Of a stretch of DNA of 64,000 bases, positions 6,755-15,256 are shown piece after piece. The DNA comes from Actinoallomurus iriomotensis (GTDB lineage: Bacteria; Actinomycetota; Actinomycetes; Streptosporangiales; Streptosporangiaceae). The stretch is taken from assembly GCF_030269445.1 (NCBI RefSeq), contig NZ_BSTJ01000001.1:521898-585897 (forward strand). Direction: 5' to 3'. Numbering within the stretch: position 1 is the first letter of the stretch; each line of letters opens with the position of its first letter. Both the position numbers and the translations under genes were made by a program. Under the pieces are notes generated by a model. The model was not told where the DNA came from. It searched no databases and saw nothing but the letters and a program-made list of their open reading frames with translations.

Positions 6755-8251
6755 CTAGGAGTCCGCGGAGTCGAGGAAAGGGGTGAGAAGGCCGGGCAGC
6801 GCCTCGTCCGCGAGGCGGAGCGCCTCGCCGAGCGGGACGTCCTGCACGTCGATCCGCTGGCGGCCGGCCGCGGTCGTCGCGACGAGTGTCGCCAGGCCTG
6901 CCCGGCGCTGGAAGAAGGACCGTCGCAGGTTCCAGCCGATGACGCCCTCGCACGCGAGCGCGCTCCGGCGCCGTACGAGCGTGCCCCGGCGGCTCACCAG
7001 AGTCGCCTCGATCAGGGCATGGCCCAGGGACCGCGCTCGGTCCCACGCGAGGAACGCGGCGACCGGCAGGAGCACCAGCGACAGACGCCAGATCCATGCC
7101 GGCGACCCGGCCGTCCACGACAGGACGAGCAAGGCCGCGACGACGAGCGCGGCGAGGCCGACGGCGCGTGTGTAGCGGCGGCGTGCCGCCCGGCGCCCGT
7201 GCCCGGTGAGCGGCGCGGTCAGCGGCGTGGTGGGGCCGAGGACGAGCGCCCCGACCCGCACCGCCTCGGCGCGTGGCGCCGGAGGCAGGAGGAGCGACCC
7301 GCCGCGCTCGGCGCCACGGCCGACCCGCAGGCCGGTGGTGATGGCCAGGCAGCGTGCGCCGCGTACGGCGCGGAGCAGCAGCGGTTCGCTGATCTCGACG
7401 CCGTGCAGCCGCCGTTCTTCGATCGTGATCGAGCGGGTGGTGATGAGGCCACGGGTGACGTGGAGCGTGCCCAGGGTGTTGCGCGTGAGCCGGAACCCGT
7501 AGAACGCCAGGACGTAGCCGAGCGTGGACGCGATCGCGACGGCGACGACCAGCACGGCCACCAGCGCCGCGATCTCGGCCGGCAGCCCGGCGTGCTCCCA
7601 CCGCTCCAGCAGCGTGCTCACCGGGCCGAGCCGCCCGGGGTCCAGGTGCGCCTCGTTCACGGCCCGCCCGGCGACACCGGCGATCACCCCGACGGTGACC
7701 AGGCCGGTCAGCGTGAACGGGCCGTACCGCACCCACGCCGCGGGCACCGCCGCCAGCAGCACCTCGCTCGGGGTCGCCGTCTCCTCCCGCGCCGTCTCGC
7801 GCCGCGCCGGCGTGCGGTGGAGGAGTTCGGCCCGCAGACGCGTGGCTTCGTCGACGTGCAGCGCGTCGAGCTTGACCGCGTCGTCCTTGCGGTCGGTACG
7901 GCCGGTGCCGACCTCCACCTTGGCCAGCCCGAGCGAGCGGTGCAGGAGGTTGGCCGTGACGTCGACGGTGCGGATCCGGTCGCGGGGAACGGTCAGGAGC
8001 CGGCGCCGGAGGAGGCCCCGGCGCACCTGGACCTGCTCGGCCGAGACGCGATACGTCGTGGTGAACCAGCGCAGCATGCCCGCCGCGATCACGGCGATCG
8101 CCCCGCCGAGGCTCCACCACGAGCTCTGGCCGCCCGCGGTACCGGCGAAGACCAGGCCGATCAGCACCGGCCAGGCGCGCAGCAGCTCCTGGATCGGGTG
8201 GATCACGAGCATCCGCCCGGACAGCCGCCGCCACTCGGTCCGCTCGGTCAT
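6755..8251 (-). CDS. membrane protein with repeated PH (YdbT-like) domains
   Basis: 498 residues. Two hydrophobic hairpins and a C-terminal pair alternate with three bacterial PH (bPH2, YdbS/YdbT) units, seen as YRVSAEQVQVRRGLLRRR, LGTLHVTRGLITTRSITIE and IEATLVSRRGTLVRRRSAL, each followed by a strand-rich stretch. The family is membrane bound and little characterised; Bacillus YdbS/YdbT have been linked to protection against bacteriocins. The ATG overlaps the stop of the smaller PH protein upstream (ATGA), so the two are translated together and probably form one complex. Confidence 0.85.
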   Translation of the reverse strand: MTERTEWRRLSGRMLVIHPIQELLRAWPVLIGLVFAGTAGGQSSWWSLGGAIAVIAAGMLRWFTTTYRVSAEQVQVRRGLLRRRLLTVPRDRIRTVDVTANLLHRSLGLAKVEVGTGRTDRKDDAVKLDALHVDEATRLRAELLHRTPARRETAREETATPSEVLLAAVPAAWVRYGPFTLTGLVTVGVIAGVAGRAVNEAHLDPGRLGPVSTLLERWEHAGLPAEIAALVAVLVVAVAIASTLGYVLAFYGFRLTRNTLGTLHVTRGLITTRSITIEERRLHGVEISEPLLLRAVRGARCLAITTGLRVGRGAERGGSLLLPPAPRAEAVRVGALVLGPTTPLTAPLTGHGRRAARRRYTRAVGLAALVVAALLVLSWTAGSPAWIWRLSLVLLPVAAFLAWDRARSLGHALIEATLVSRRGTLVRRRSALACEGVIGWNLRRSFFQRRAGLATLVATTAAGRQRIDVQDVPLGEALRLADEALPGLLTPFLDSADS

Positions 8252-8745
8252 GTGGCGTCGCTCCGGTCGGCGCTGGTGCCCTCGGTGAGCTCGTCGACGA
8301 GACGCTGCGCGGTGTCGCGGTCGAGGCCGTGGATCTTCAACGGGCCGGCCGCCGACGCCGTCGTCACCGTGACGTTGGCGAGCCTGAACACCTGCTCGAG
8401 CGGCCCGCGCTCGCTGTCCACGGTCTGGATGCGCGAGACGGGCGCGATGCGCCGTTCCTGGTTGAACCAGCCGGACTGGGTGTAGACGGCCTCGGGCGTC
8501 GCCTCCCACCGGTGCACGCGGTATCGCCACTGCGGCATGACGGTCACGTGCGCCGCGGCCACGACCGCCGTCAGGACGAGCCCGGCGACGTGCGGGCCGA
8601 GACGCGCCGTGTCCGCGGCCAGCCAGATGACCTGGGCGGCGACCGGCATCAGCCAGCCGGCCGAGGCGCGGACCGCCCAGTAGGCACGGGCGCGGGGGCT
8701 CACGCGATGCCGTGGTGGCCGGAGCCCGGCCTCCGATGACTCCAT
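8248..8745 (-). CDS. PH-domain membrane protein (YdbS-like)
   Basis: 165 residues. Two transmembrane segments (about residues 22-66) are followed by one bPH2 domain: YRVHRWEATPEAVYTQSGWF, then ERRIAPVSRIQTVD and VTVTTASAAGPLKIHGLD. This is the usual YdbS layout, and the pairing with the larger YdbT-like partner directly downstream (ATGA overlap) is typical of the family. AGGA lies before the chosen ATG at 8745; no earlier in-frame ATG is present. Confidence 0.85.
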   Translation of the reverse strand: MESSEAGLRPPRHRVSPRARAYWAVRASAGWLMPVAAQVIWLAADTARLGPHVAGLVLTAVVAAAHVTVMPQWRYRVHRWEATPEAVYTQSGWFNQERRIAPVSRIQTVDSERGPLEQVFRLANVTVTTASAAGPLKIHGLDRDTAQRLVDELTEGTSADRSDAT

Positions 8746-8861
8746 GACGTCGATCCTGACAGAGCATGCCGTCTCGCTGAACAGCGGCACGTCCCTGATT
8801 GAACCGTTACAAATGTCATGTTCCGGTCGGCCGGAGCCCCCGGCTGCGCGTGGCCCGTCCG

Positions 8862-10160
8862 CTACGCCCGTGAGCCCGTCTCGGCCATGTGCGGCGCGAG
8901 CCGGGTGGCCTCGTCCACCGGTACGGGGGCGTTGGGCAGGAGAGGCCCGGTCAGACCGGTCGTGACCAGCGCCATCAGCACCATCATGGTGAACATCCGG
9001 CCGTCCAGGACGCCGAGCGTCACTCCGGCGTTGAGGATGACGAGTTCGGTCAGGCCGCGGGTGTTCATCAGGAGGCCGAGCGTGCGCGCCTCGCGCCAGG
9101 GCATCCCGAACACCCGCCCCGTCGCGGCCGCGCCGAGGAGCTTGCCGGCACAGGCGACGGCGATGATGCCGGCCAGTTCGACGTAGCCGCGCCCGGAGAT
9201 CGAGCTGATGTCCACGTTCAGGCCGGTGACGATGAAGAACACCGGCATCAGCACCATGCTGACGTGGTCGAGGGGCCTCTTGATGCCCTCCCGCAGCACG
9301 TCGGCCGGCTCGCGCGGCATGACGAACCCGAAGGCGAAGGCGCCGAAGATCGCGTGGATGCCGATCCACGTCGTGGCGTAGGACGACAGGAACAGCCCGG
9401 CGATGAGCACGACGACGAAGAGCGGTGAGACGCGGTCGCGCGCCCACCGGCGGACGAAGTAGGCGAGCAGCGGGCGGACGACCAGGACCAGCACGGCCAC
9501 GTAGAGCACCGCCAGCCCGGCGATCTGCAGCAGGTCACCGGACCCGGAGGCGGTCACGATCGCCGCGACCAGCGCCAGCAGGCACCAGGCGAGCACGTCG
9601 TCGATGGCCGCGCTCGCGAGCGCCAGCGCACCCACCGGCGAGTCCATCATCCGGTGCTCGGTCAGCATCCGCGCCAGCACCGGGAACGCGGTGATGGACA
9701 TCGCCGCCCCGATGAACAGCGCGAACGCCGTGAACGAGATGTGGTGACCCCGCACCGTGGAATGGTCGTGGTACAGCGTCGTGGCGAGCACGACACCGAG
9801 GCCGAACGCCAGCGCGATCGAGCTCAGGGAGACCGCTCCCGCGGCTCCGCGCCGGCCCTTGAGGAGGCGTTTGTCGAACTCCCAGCCGATGCCGAACATG
9901 AACACGAGCAGTCCGACCTGCGCCACCGCGTTCAGGTACGGCCGCGCCTCGGCCGGGAAGACGCGGGCGGTCAGATGTCCGGGTAACAGGCCGAGCAGAC
10001 TGGGCCCCAGGGCTATGCCCGCGACGATCTCTCCCATGACCGGTGGCTGGCGGACGAACCTCGCGAGCCGGCCGAGGACGGCGCCCACGACCAGGACGAT
10101 GGCGATGTCGGCCATGACGGCAGCGACGATCAGGTCAGAGTGCTGAGCAAGGCTTCTCAC
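8862..10160 (-). CDS. CPA2-family cation/proton antiporter
   Basis: 432 residues with about 12 transmembrane segments. PPVMGEIVAGIALGPSLLG is the hallmark N-terminal motif of the CPA2 (KefB/NhaS3-like) family, and ASAAIDDVLAW carries the paired Asp residues of the ion-binding core. There is no C-terminal TrkA/RCK domain, so it is a minimal exchanger for Na+ or K+ against H+; the ion is not readable from the sequence. It stands alone on the reverse strand with 117 bases to the PH genes. Confidence 0.88.
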   Translation of the reverse strand: MRSLAQHSDLIVAAVMADIAIVLVVGAVLGRLARFVRQPPVMGEIVAGIALGPSLLGLLPGHLTARVFPAEARPYLNAVAQVGLLVFMFGIGWEFDKRLLKGRRGAAGAVSLSSIALAFGLGVVLATTLYHDHSTVRGHHISFTAFALFIGAAMSITAFPVLARMLTEHRMMDSPVGALALASAAIDDVLAWCLLALVAAIVTASGSGDLLQIAGLAVLYVAVLVLVVRPLLAYFVRRWARDRVSPLFVVVLIAGLFLSSYATTWIGIHAIFGAFAFGFVMPREPADVLREGIKRPLDHVSMVLMPVFFIVTGLNVDISSISGRGYVELAGIIAVACAGKLLGAAATGRVFGMPWREARTLGLLMNTRGLTELVILNAGVTLGVLDGRMFTMMVLMALVTTGLTGPLLPNAPVPVDEATRLAPHMAETGSRA

Positions 10161-10739
10161 CGGACCCCATTTCCCCGAATTCGGTCATTCGGCTCTCACA
10201 TGCGTTGAGTCGCCGGTGGCGAGCGAGGAGCCATGCCGATCCGCGGACACTCCCGCATAACCGGTCGGAGCGAGGTGTGGCCACCTCCCGAGCACGCTTC
10301 TGTCGCCCCTGGCTGAACATGGTGGTCACGGTAATGGGCGACGAAAAACCCGTCCAGATCATCCGATTTCCGGCTGATCGGCAAAACGTCGCGGCAGTTA
10401 CAATTCGCCATCTCGGCGGTGGGAAAGATCCGTAATCGTGCGGGCCGCCGGTCCCGCGCGGCGGGCCGAAACGCCCCGATCCGGGCGGAACGCGCCTGGC
10501 ATGAGCAAGCCGGGGAGTCGCCCACGCCGTACCCCGTGCACGGCGACGGCCCGCAGGGTCGACGGACCACTTCCGGACAACCGCCGGCACCCTCGCGCCA
10601 GCTCTCCATCGCCCTAACGCGCCGAAGATCGCGGCACGCTTCTCTTCCGGCGATGAGACGTGCATGATGGCGATCACCTGCGGAAACATCACCGCGCCGG
10701 CCAGGCCCTGGATCCTGCGCCGACGACCGGGAGTGAGCG
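10161..10739. other. 579-base stretch without an intact gene
   Basis: The part from about 10170 to 10610 is of lower GC than its surroundings and shows no supportable gene in any frame. The right end (10612-10732, reverse strand) holds a degraded piece of an MFS transporter, listed separately. Confidence 0.6.
10612..10732 (-). pseudogene. fragment of a DHA2-type MFS efflux gene
   Basis: One reverse frame reads RIQGLAGAVMFPQVIAIM followed by HVSSPEEKRAAIFGALG, which matches the segment of EmrB/QacA-type transporters around the end of helix 4 (usual form LQGxxGAxxxPQVxA ... PxxERxxAxxxFG). Nothing before or after it in that frame fits the family. It looks like the remains of an efflux gene that was once divergent from the adjacent MarR gene. 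Confidence 0.55.
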
Positions 10740-11210
10740 ATGCGTGAGGGGGCGGACGCCGTCGGGCCGGATCCCAGGCAGACGCTGGCGCGCCGGCTCC
10801 ACTTCGCGGCCAAGGCCGCGCGAGGCCATCTCGAACACCGGCTGGCCGCCGCCGGATCAAGCTTCGCCGTGTGGACGGCGCTGTCCGCGTTGAAGGCCGG
10901 GGGCCCGCTGATCCAGCGTGAGCTGGCGGGGATGCTGAACGTCGAGGGTCCCACCCTGACCCGTCACCTCGCCCGGATGGAGGCCGAGGGGCTGATCGAG
11001 CGGCACCGTACGAGCGCGGACCGTCGCGCGGCCGTCGTGCGCCTGACCGAGTCCGGGGAGGCGACGCACTCCCGGCTGTCGGGCATCGTGAGCGCGGGCC
11101 GCGACGTCGTGTTCGAGGGCTTCTCTCCACGGGAGATCGAGGAGTTCGCGGGCTACCTCGACCGCCTGATCGAGAACGTCGGGCCGGCGAGCCCGTCACC
11201 CCGGCGCTGA
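10740..11210 (+). CDS. MarR-family regulator
   Basis: 156 residues. Winged helix in the middle: LIQRELAGMLNVEGPTLTRH (recognition region), then MEAEGLIERHRTSADRRAAV, the wing with the DRR motif. MarR proteins are dimeric repressors released by small aromatic or drug-like ligands. The natural target may have been the efflux gene whose fragment lies immediately upstream on the opposite strand, leaving this regulator without a clear local target. ATG at 10740 preceded by GGGAG. Confidence 0.85.
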   Translation: MREGADAVGPDPRQTLARRLHFAAKAARGHLEHRLAAAGSSFAVWTALSALKAGGPLIQRELAGMLNVEGPTLTRHLARMEAEGLIERHRTSADRRAAVVRLTESGEATHSRLSGIVSAGRDVVFEGFSPREIEEFAGYLDRLIENVGPASPSPRR

Positions 11211-11220
11211 GCGCCGCGCC

Positions 11221-11760
11221 TCAGACCTCGGGGTGCAGCATGAGCAGCACGGCGCGGTTGTCACGGTCGTGGCCCCGGTAGACGTGGGGACGCGCGGCGT
11301 CGAACCGGATCGAGTCGCCCTCGCCGAGCTCGACCGGCGCGTCGGCGGGCCCGCTCGTGACGCGGCCCCGGGTGAGCACGAGGCACTCCTCCACGCCGGG
11401 CAGATGCGCGTCGGAGTGCTGGTCCGCCGCCGCGACATCGATGGCGTACACCTCAACCGTGCCGCGCAGCCGGACGCGGTGCAGCAGCCGCGCGGCGACG
11501 GCGTCGCCTCGCGCCTCCGGCCGCTCGTCGGCGGCGCGGACGACCTCGACCGGCGGCTCCGGCGGGTCCAGCAGCTCGCCGAGCGGCACCGCCAGCGCCG
11601 TCGCCAGCGCCCAGAGCGTGCTCAGCGTCGGATTGCCCTGCCCCTGCTCGATGCCGTGCAGCGTGGTCTTGGAGACCCCGCAGGTCGCCGCCAGATCGGC
11701 GAGTGAGATCCCGGCCGCCGCGCGCAGCCGCCGTACGTTGCCGCCCACTACTTGCGCCAT
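11221..11760 (-). CDS. XRE-family regulator with cupin domain
   Basis: 179 residues. Residues 5-60 are a Cro/CI-type HTH (LRAAAGISLADLAATCGVSK, then TLHGIEQGQGNPTLSTLWAL). The C-terminal part is a cupin: HSDAHLPGVEECLVLTRGRV and VELGEGDSIRFDAARPH. Such HTH-cupin proteins sense a small molecule in the barrel and usually control a neighbouring metabolic gene. It is divergent from the aminotransferase at 11822, with 61 bases between, so that gene is the likely target. A GTG two codons upstream is an alternative start. Confidence 0.87.
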   Translation of the reverse strand: MAQVVGGNVRRLRAAAGISLADLAATCGVSKTTLHGIEQGQGNPTLSTLWALATALAVPLGELLDPPEPPVEVVRAADERPEARGDAVAARLLHRVRLRGTVEVYAIDVAAADQHSDAHLPGVEECLVLTRGRVTSGPADAPVELGEGDSIRFDAARPHVYRGHDRDNRAVLLMLHPEV

Positions 11761-11821
11761 GTCCACGCGTAACAGCATAGTGGTACGGGCGTACCGGCAA
11801 AGCGAACTCAGGGGAGCGGGC

Positions 11822-12982
11822 ATGACGGTGAGCAGGTTGCGGGACATCCCCGGCATCGGCGTCGACGTGGTCGGCGACGAGGCCGACGCGCTGAACGACC
11901 CGGAGATCCTCCGCCTGGAGAACCTCGACACCGACATCCGGCCGCCCGAGATCGCCCTGGCGATGACGCGCGCCGCGGTCGACGACGACGCCGCCAACAG
12001 CTACCTGCCCTTCCAGGGGCGCGCGTCGCTGCGCGAGGCCGCCGCCGCGCACGTCGGCCGCCTCGCCGGCCGCACGTACGACCCCGGCACCGAGTGCGTC
12101 AGCGTCGCCGGCGGCCTGAACGGGGTCCTCAACACCCTGCTCGCGACGGTGGAGCCTGGCCAGGAGGTCGTCCTCACCGATCCGATCTACGCGGGCCTGG
12201 TCAACCGGGTGCTGCTGGCCGGCGGCGTCCCGCGCTTCGTCACCGCGCACGCGGGTCCGGCCGGATGGTCGGTCGACGCCGGCAAGCTCGCGGCCGCGGT
12301 CGGGCCGAACACCGCGGCCGTCCTGGTCATGGGCCCGGCGATGCCGACCGGCCTGGTGCTCGGCGACGACCACTGGGCGGCACTGGCCGAGGCCTGCGAG
12401 CGCCACGACGCGTGGCTCGTCTACGACGCCGCGATGGAGCGCATCCGCTTCGACGGACGGCCGGTGAGCCATCCGGCGTCGCACGAGGCCCTGGCCGCGC
12501 GCACGATCACGGTCGGCTCGGCCTCGAAGGAGCTGCGGCTCATCGGCTGGCGCGTCGGCTGGGTGGTCGGCCCGGCCGCCATCCTGAACGACATCCGCCT
12601 CGTCGGCCTGACCAACGTCGTCTGCCAGGTCGGCATCGCCCAGGAGGCGGTGGCCGCCGCGCTGTCCGCGCCCGACGCCGACGAGGACGTGGCGAACGCC
12701 ACCGCCGAGCTGCGCCGCCGCTGCGAGACGACTCTCGCAGAACTGGCCGGCCAGCCGGTCGTGCGCCCGCACGGCGGCTGGTCGCTGCTCCTCGACACCC
12801 GTCCTCTGGGCCTGACCCCGGCCGCGCTGTCACGACGGCTGCTGACCCACGCGAAGATCGCCGCGACGCCGATGGACGGCTGGGGCCCGAGTGGCGGCCA
12901 CTACCTGCGGTTCGTCTTCGCCAACGAGCCGGTAGGCCGCCTCGCCGGGTTGGGCGACCGCTTCCGCGCCGCACTTGCCTGA
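11822..12982 (+). CDS. PLP-dependent aminotransferase, class I/II
   Basis: 386 residues, normal length for fold-type I aminotransferases. SVAGGLNGVLNTLLA marks the cofactor-phosphate region, TDPIYAGLVNRV the substrate/cofactor loop, WLVYDAAMER the Asp that binds the PLP nitrogen, and SASKELRLIGWRVGW the Schiff-base Lys. The substrate is not evident. It is divergent from an XRE-cupin regulator that probably controls it. The ATG at 11822 is preceded by GGGGAG. Confidence 0.87.
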   Translation: MTVSRLRDIPGIGVDVVGDEADALNDPEILRLENLDTDIRPPEIALAMTRAAVDDDAANSYLPFQGRASLREAAAAHVGRLAGRTYDPGTECVSVAGGLNGVLNTLLATVEPGQEVVLTDPIYAGLVNRVLLAGGVPRFVTAHAGPAGWSVDAGKLAAAVGPNTAAVLVMGPAMPTGLVLGDDHWAALAEACERHDAWLVYDAAMERIRFDGRPVSHPASHEALAARTITVGSASKELRLIGWRVGWVVGPAAILNDIRLVGLTNVVCQVGIAQEAVAAALSAPDADEDVANATAELRRRCETTLAELAGQPVVRPHGGWSLLLDTRPLGLTPAALSRRLLTHAKIAATPMDGWGPSGGHYLRFVFANEPVGRLAGLGDRFRAALA

Positions 12983-13054
12983 CCCCGAGCACGCCCTGCG
13001 CCAATGGCGATTACCTCATCCGAATTTACCGATTTGCGATTAATAGGGCGATAG

Positions 13055-13083
13055 TTGACAGGCAGAGTCAAGATGAGTTAATA
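13055..13083 (+). promoter_or_regulatory. sigma-70-type promoter for the questin-oxidase-like gene
   Basis: TTGACA at 13055-13060, a 17-base spacer, then TTAATA at 13078-13083, in a conspicuously AT-rich patch (about 13002-13120) about 55 bases upstream of the ATG at 13136. Perfect -35 and good spacing for the principal sigma factor. Confidence 0.65.
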
Positions 13084-13135
13084 AAATTAATGCAAAGGCC
13101 AAGACCGAACTTCTCCATTTTCACGGAGGTCCGGG

Positions 13136-14098
13136 ATGAGCGGCACGATCTCGTACGGCGACACCGTGAACGACGCGCTCGACCGGCTGCGGGGCGTGGG
13201 ATTCGAGTTCGGCCCCGGTTTCGTCAACCACGCCCCCATGGTCGCCGAGACCCTGGCCACCGTCGGCTGCCGTGACCTCGTCGCCACGTGGGTCGAGCGG
13301 AACAAACGGCTCCGCGCCTACCTCGACCCACCGGAGGGCGGCACTCCCCTGTCCGGCGACGACCCCGTCGAATGGCGGGCCGCGCTCGGCGACTTCCGCC
13401 GCGTGCTCGACTGGGTCGCCATGTTCGAGGCCCGGCTCTCCCACAGACCGTGGCCCGACGTCCTGCTCGAGTGGTGGCCACGCCTGCTGCCCGGCATGTA
13501 CGGCATGCTCACCCACGGCTTCATCCGCACCGCGCACGCCGTCCGCAGCCTCGAGGCCACCGAGGAGCCCGGCCCGCTGCAACTGCGCGAGCTGGCGCAG
13601 GGGCTGGGCTACTGGGCGGCGCGCCACACACCGGTTCCGGCGGCCTCCGAGCGAAGCCTGCGGCTCCTGCCGCCCGCGTGCGAGGACATCGGCCTGTCGC
13701 TGAGCGCGCTGACCGTCACCACCGCCGGACTGTACGCCGAGCGCGCGCCACGCCCCTCCGTCCCGCTCGTGCACTCGGTGACCGCGCCGGCGGCGCTGCG
13801 GCTGTTCCTCCCGCTCCTCCCGGCCGACCTTCACCGGCCCGCGTACGACACGCTGCGGCAGGCCGCCGCGGCCATGTGGGACGTCTTCCCGAACGGAGGT
13901 GTCGACGCCCCCGCGTCGGCGCCCGGCTATGAGCCGCCCTCGACCGAGCGCATCCTCGTCGACGCCGTCGACTTCGGCGACGAGCACACGATCAAGCTGG
14001 CCGAGGCGTGCAAGCGGGAGTACGCCCTGCTTCCCGACCCCCGCTACCGCGCCGCCGCCGACACACTGCTGCGCCGGATGAAGACCGATGGATTCTGA
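13136..14098 (+). CDS. questin-oxidase-like protein (DUF4243)
   Basis: 320 residues. FVNHAPMVAETLATVGC near the N-terminus, LEWWPRLLPGMYGMLTHGFIR in the middle and DEHTIKLAEACKREY near the C-terminus fit the questin oxidase-like family, whose fungal members open an anthraquinone ring in a cofactor-independent Baeyer-Villiger-type reaction. Bacterial members have no settled role. The conserved histidines (NHAPM, THGFIR, DEHTIK) are present. GGAGG precedes the ATG. There are no polyketide genes nearby, so the substrate cannot be guessed. Confidence 0.75.
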   Translation: MSGTISYGDTVNDALDRLRGVGFEFGPGFVNHAPMVAETLATVGCRDLVATWVERNKRLRAYLDPPEGGTPLSGDDPVEWRAALGDFRRVLDWVAMFEARLSHRPWPDVLLEWWPRLLPGMYGMLTHGFIRTAHAVRSLEATEEPGPLQLRELAQGLGYWAARHTPVPAASERSLRLLPPACEDIGLSLSALTVTTAGLYAERAPRPSVPLVHSVTAPAALRLFLPLLPADLHRPAYDTLRQAAAAMWDVFPNGGVDAPASAPGYEPPSTERILVDAVDFGDEHTIKLAEACKREYALLPDPRYRAAADTLLRRMKTDGF

Positions 14099-14357
14099 TC
14101 CTCTCCCCGAGATGAAAGATGTTCTCGCGCCGAACAACGATCCATCCTCCGACGGTCCAGGCGAACGCTTCGCGGCGAGAGCACCGGCGCTCCCCGCGGC
14201 CCGGCGCGGCGCCTCCCACCAGGGGGCGATTCGCCCGTCTCCTCACCTCTTGGTGTAATCGGCGAGGCCAGGGCGAAATGGTTTTCCCGTCGGGACTGTT
14301 CACCGGTGGTAATCAATGGCAGACTCTGCCCGCGTTGTGGTGATCGGAGGTGGAGTC

Positions 14358-15227
14358 TTGGCGGTCGCGGCCCAATCGGCGAACCGTCCCACCGTTCGCC
14401 GCCGGATCGTGGGCGCACAGCTGCGCCGGCTGCGTGAGTCCTGCGGACTCGGCCGGCGGCAGGCGGCCGACTCCATCGGCGTGGGCGAGTCGAGGCTGAG
14501 CCGGGTCGAGACCGGCCGGGCCGGTCTGGAAGAGGACGACGTCAAGCGGCTGCTGGAGCTGTACGGCATCAGCCGGCGGGACGAGCGCGACGCCCTCCTG
14601 ACCCTCGTCCAGGAGGCGAACCGGCCCGGGTGGCTCCAGGCCTTCAGCGGCGCGATGCCCGCCTGGTTCCGGCCGTACGTGGACCTCGAGGAGGCCGCGC
14701 AGGTCATCCGCACGTACGAGGTGCAGTTCGTGCCCGGCCTGCTGCAGACGGAGGACTACGCGCGCGCCGTCATCGCCCAGGGCCGGACGACGCCGTCGAA
14801 CGAGGAGATCGACCGCAGGGTCGAGCTGCGCCTGCGGCGTCAGCGCATCCTGACCGCGCCGAACCCCGTGCGTCTGTGGGCCGTCATCGACGAGGCGGCG
14901 CTGTGGCGCCCGATCGGCGGCTCGGAGGTGGCGCGCGCCCAGCTGCGGGCGCTCCTGGACGCCGCGCGGCTCCAGCACATCACGGTGCAGGTGATGCCGT
15001 TCCGCGTCGGCGGGCACGCGGGTGAGGCCGGGGCGTTCACGATCCTGCGCTTCCCCGAGCCCGAGCTGCACGACATCGCATACGTGGAACAGCTGACCGG
15101 CGCGATGTATTTGGAACGTGACGACGACATGGACAGCTACGGCGCCGCCATGGAGCGCCTGTGCGTGCAGAGCGCGTCGCCGCAGGAGTCGATGGACCTG
15201 ATCAGCAAGATCATCCGGGAGATCTGA
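14358..15227 (+). CDS. HTH regulator with DUF5753 (Scr1-like)
   Basis: 289 residues from the TTG at 14358, chosen because GGAGGTGGA lies just upstream; the ATG at 14316 is in frame but has no ribosome binding site. N-terminal Cro-type HTH (LRRLRESCGLGRRQAADSIG) followed by the DUF5753 domain (YEVQFVPGLLQTEDYARAVI, then LWAVIDEAALWRPIGG and the MPFRVGGHAG region). These proteins are abundant in differentiating actinomycetes and usually pair with a DUF397 partner; none is visible here. It is convergent with a paralogue 30 bases away. Confidence 0.87.
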   Translation: MAVAAQSANRPTVRRRIVGAQLRRLRESCGLGRRQAADSIGVGESRLSRVETGRAGLEEDDVKRLLELYGISRRDERDALLTLVQEANRPGWLQAFSGAMPAWFRPYVDLEEAAQVIRTYEVQFVPGLLQTEDYARAVIAQGRTTPSNEEIDRRVELRLRRQRILTAPNPVRLWAVIDEAALWRPIGGSEVARAQLRALLDAARLQHITVQVMPFRVGGHAGEAGAFTILRFPEPELHDIAYVEQLTGAMYLERDDDMDSYGAAMERLCVQSASPQESMDLISKIIREI

Positions 15228-15256
15228 GCGGGCGTCGCCGCCCGGCCCGGAGGGGC

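Noticed and set aside
12982-13135. AT-rich patch as foreign DNA
   Set aside because: It is only about 150 bases, non-coding, and holds a good promoter; the following gene has normal composition.
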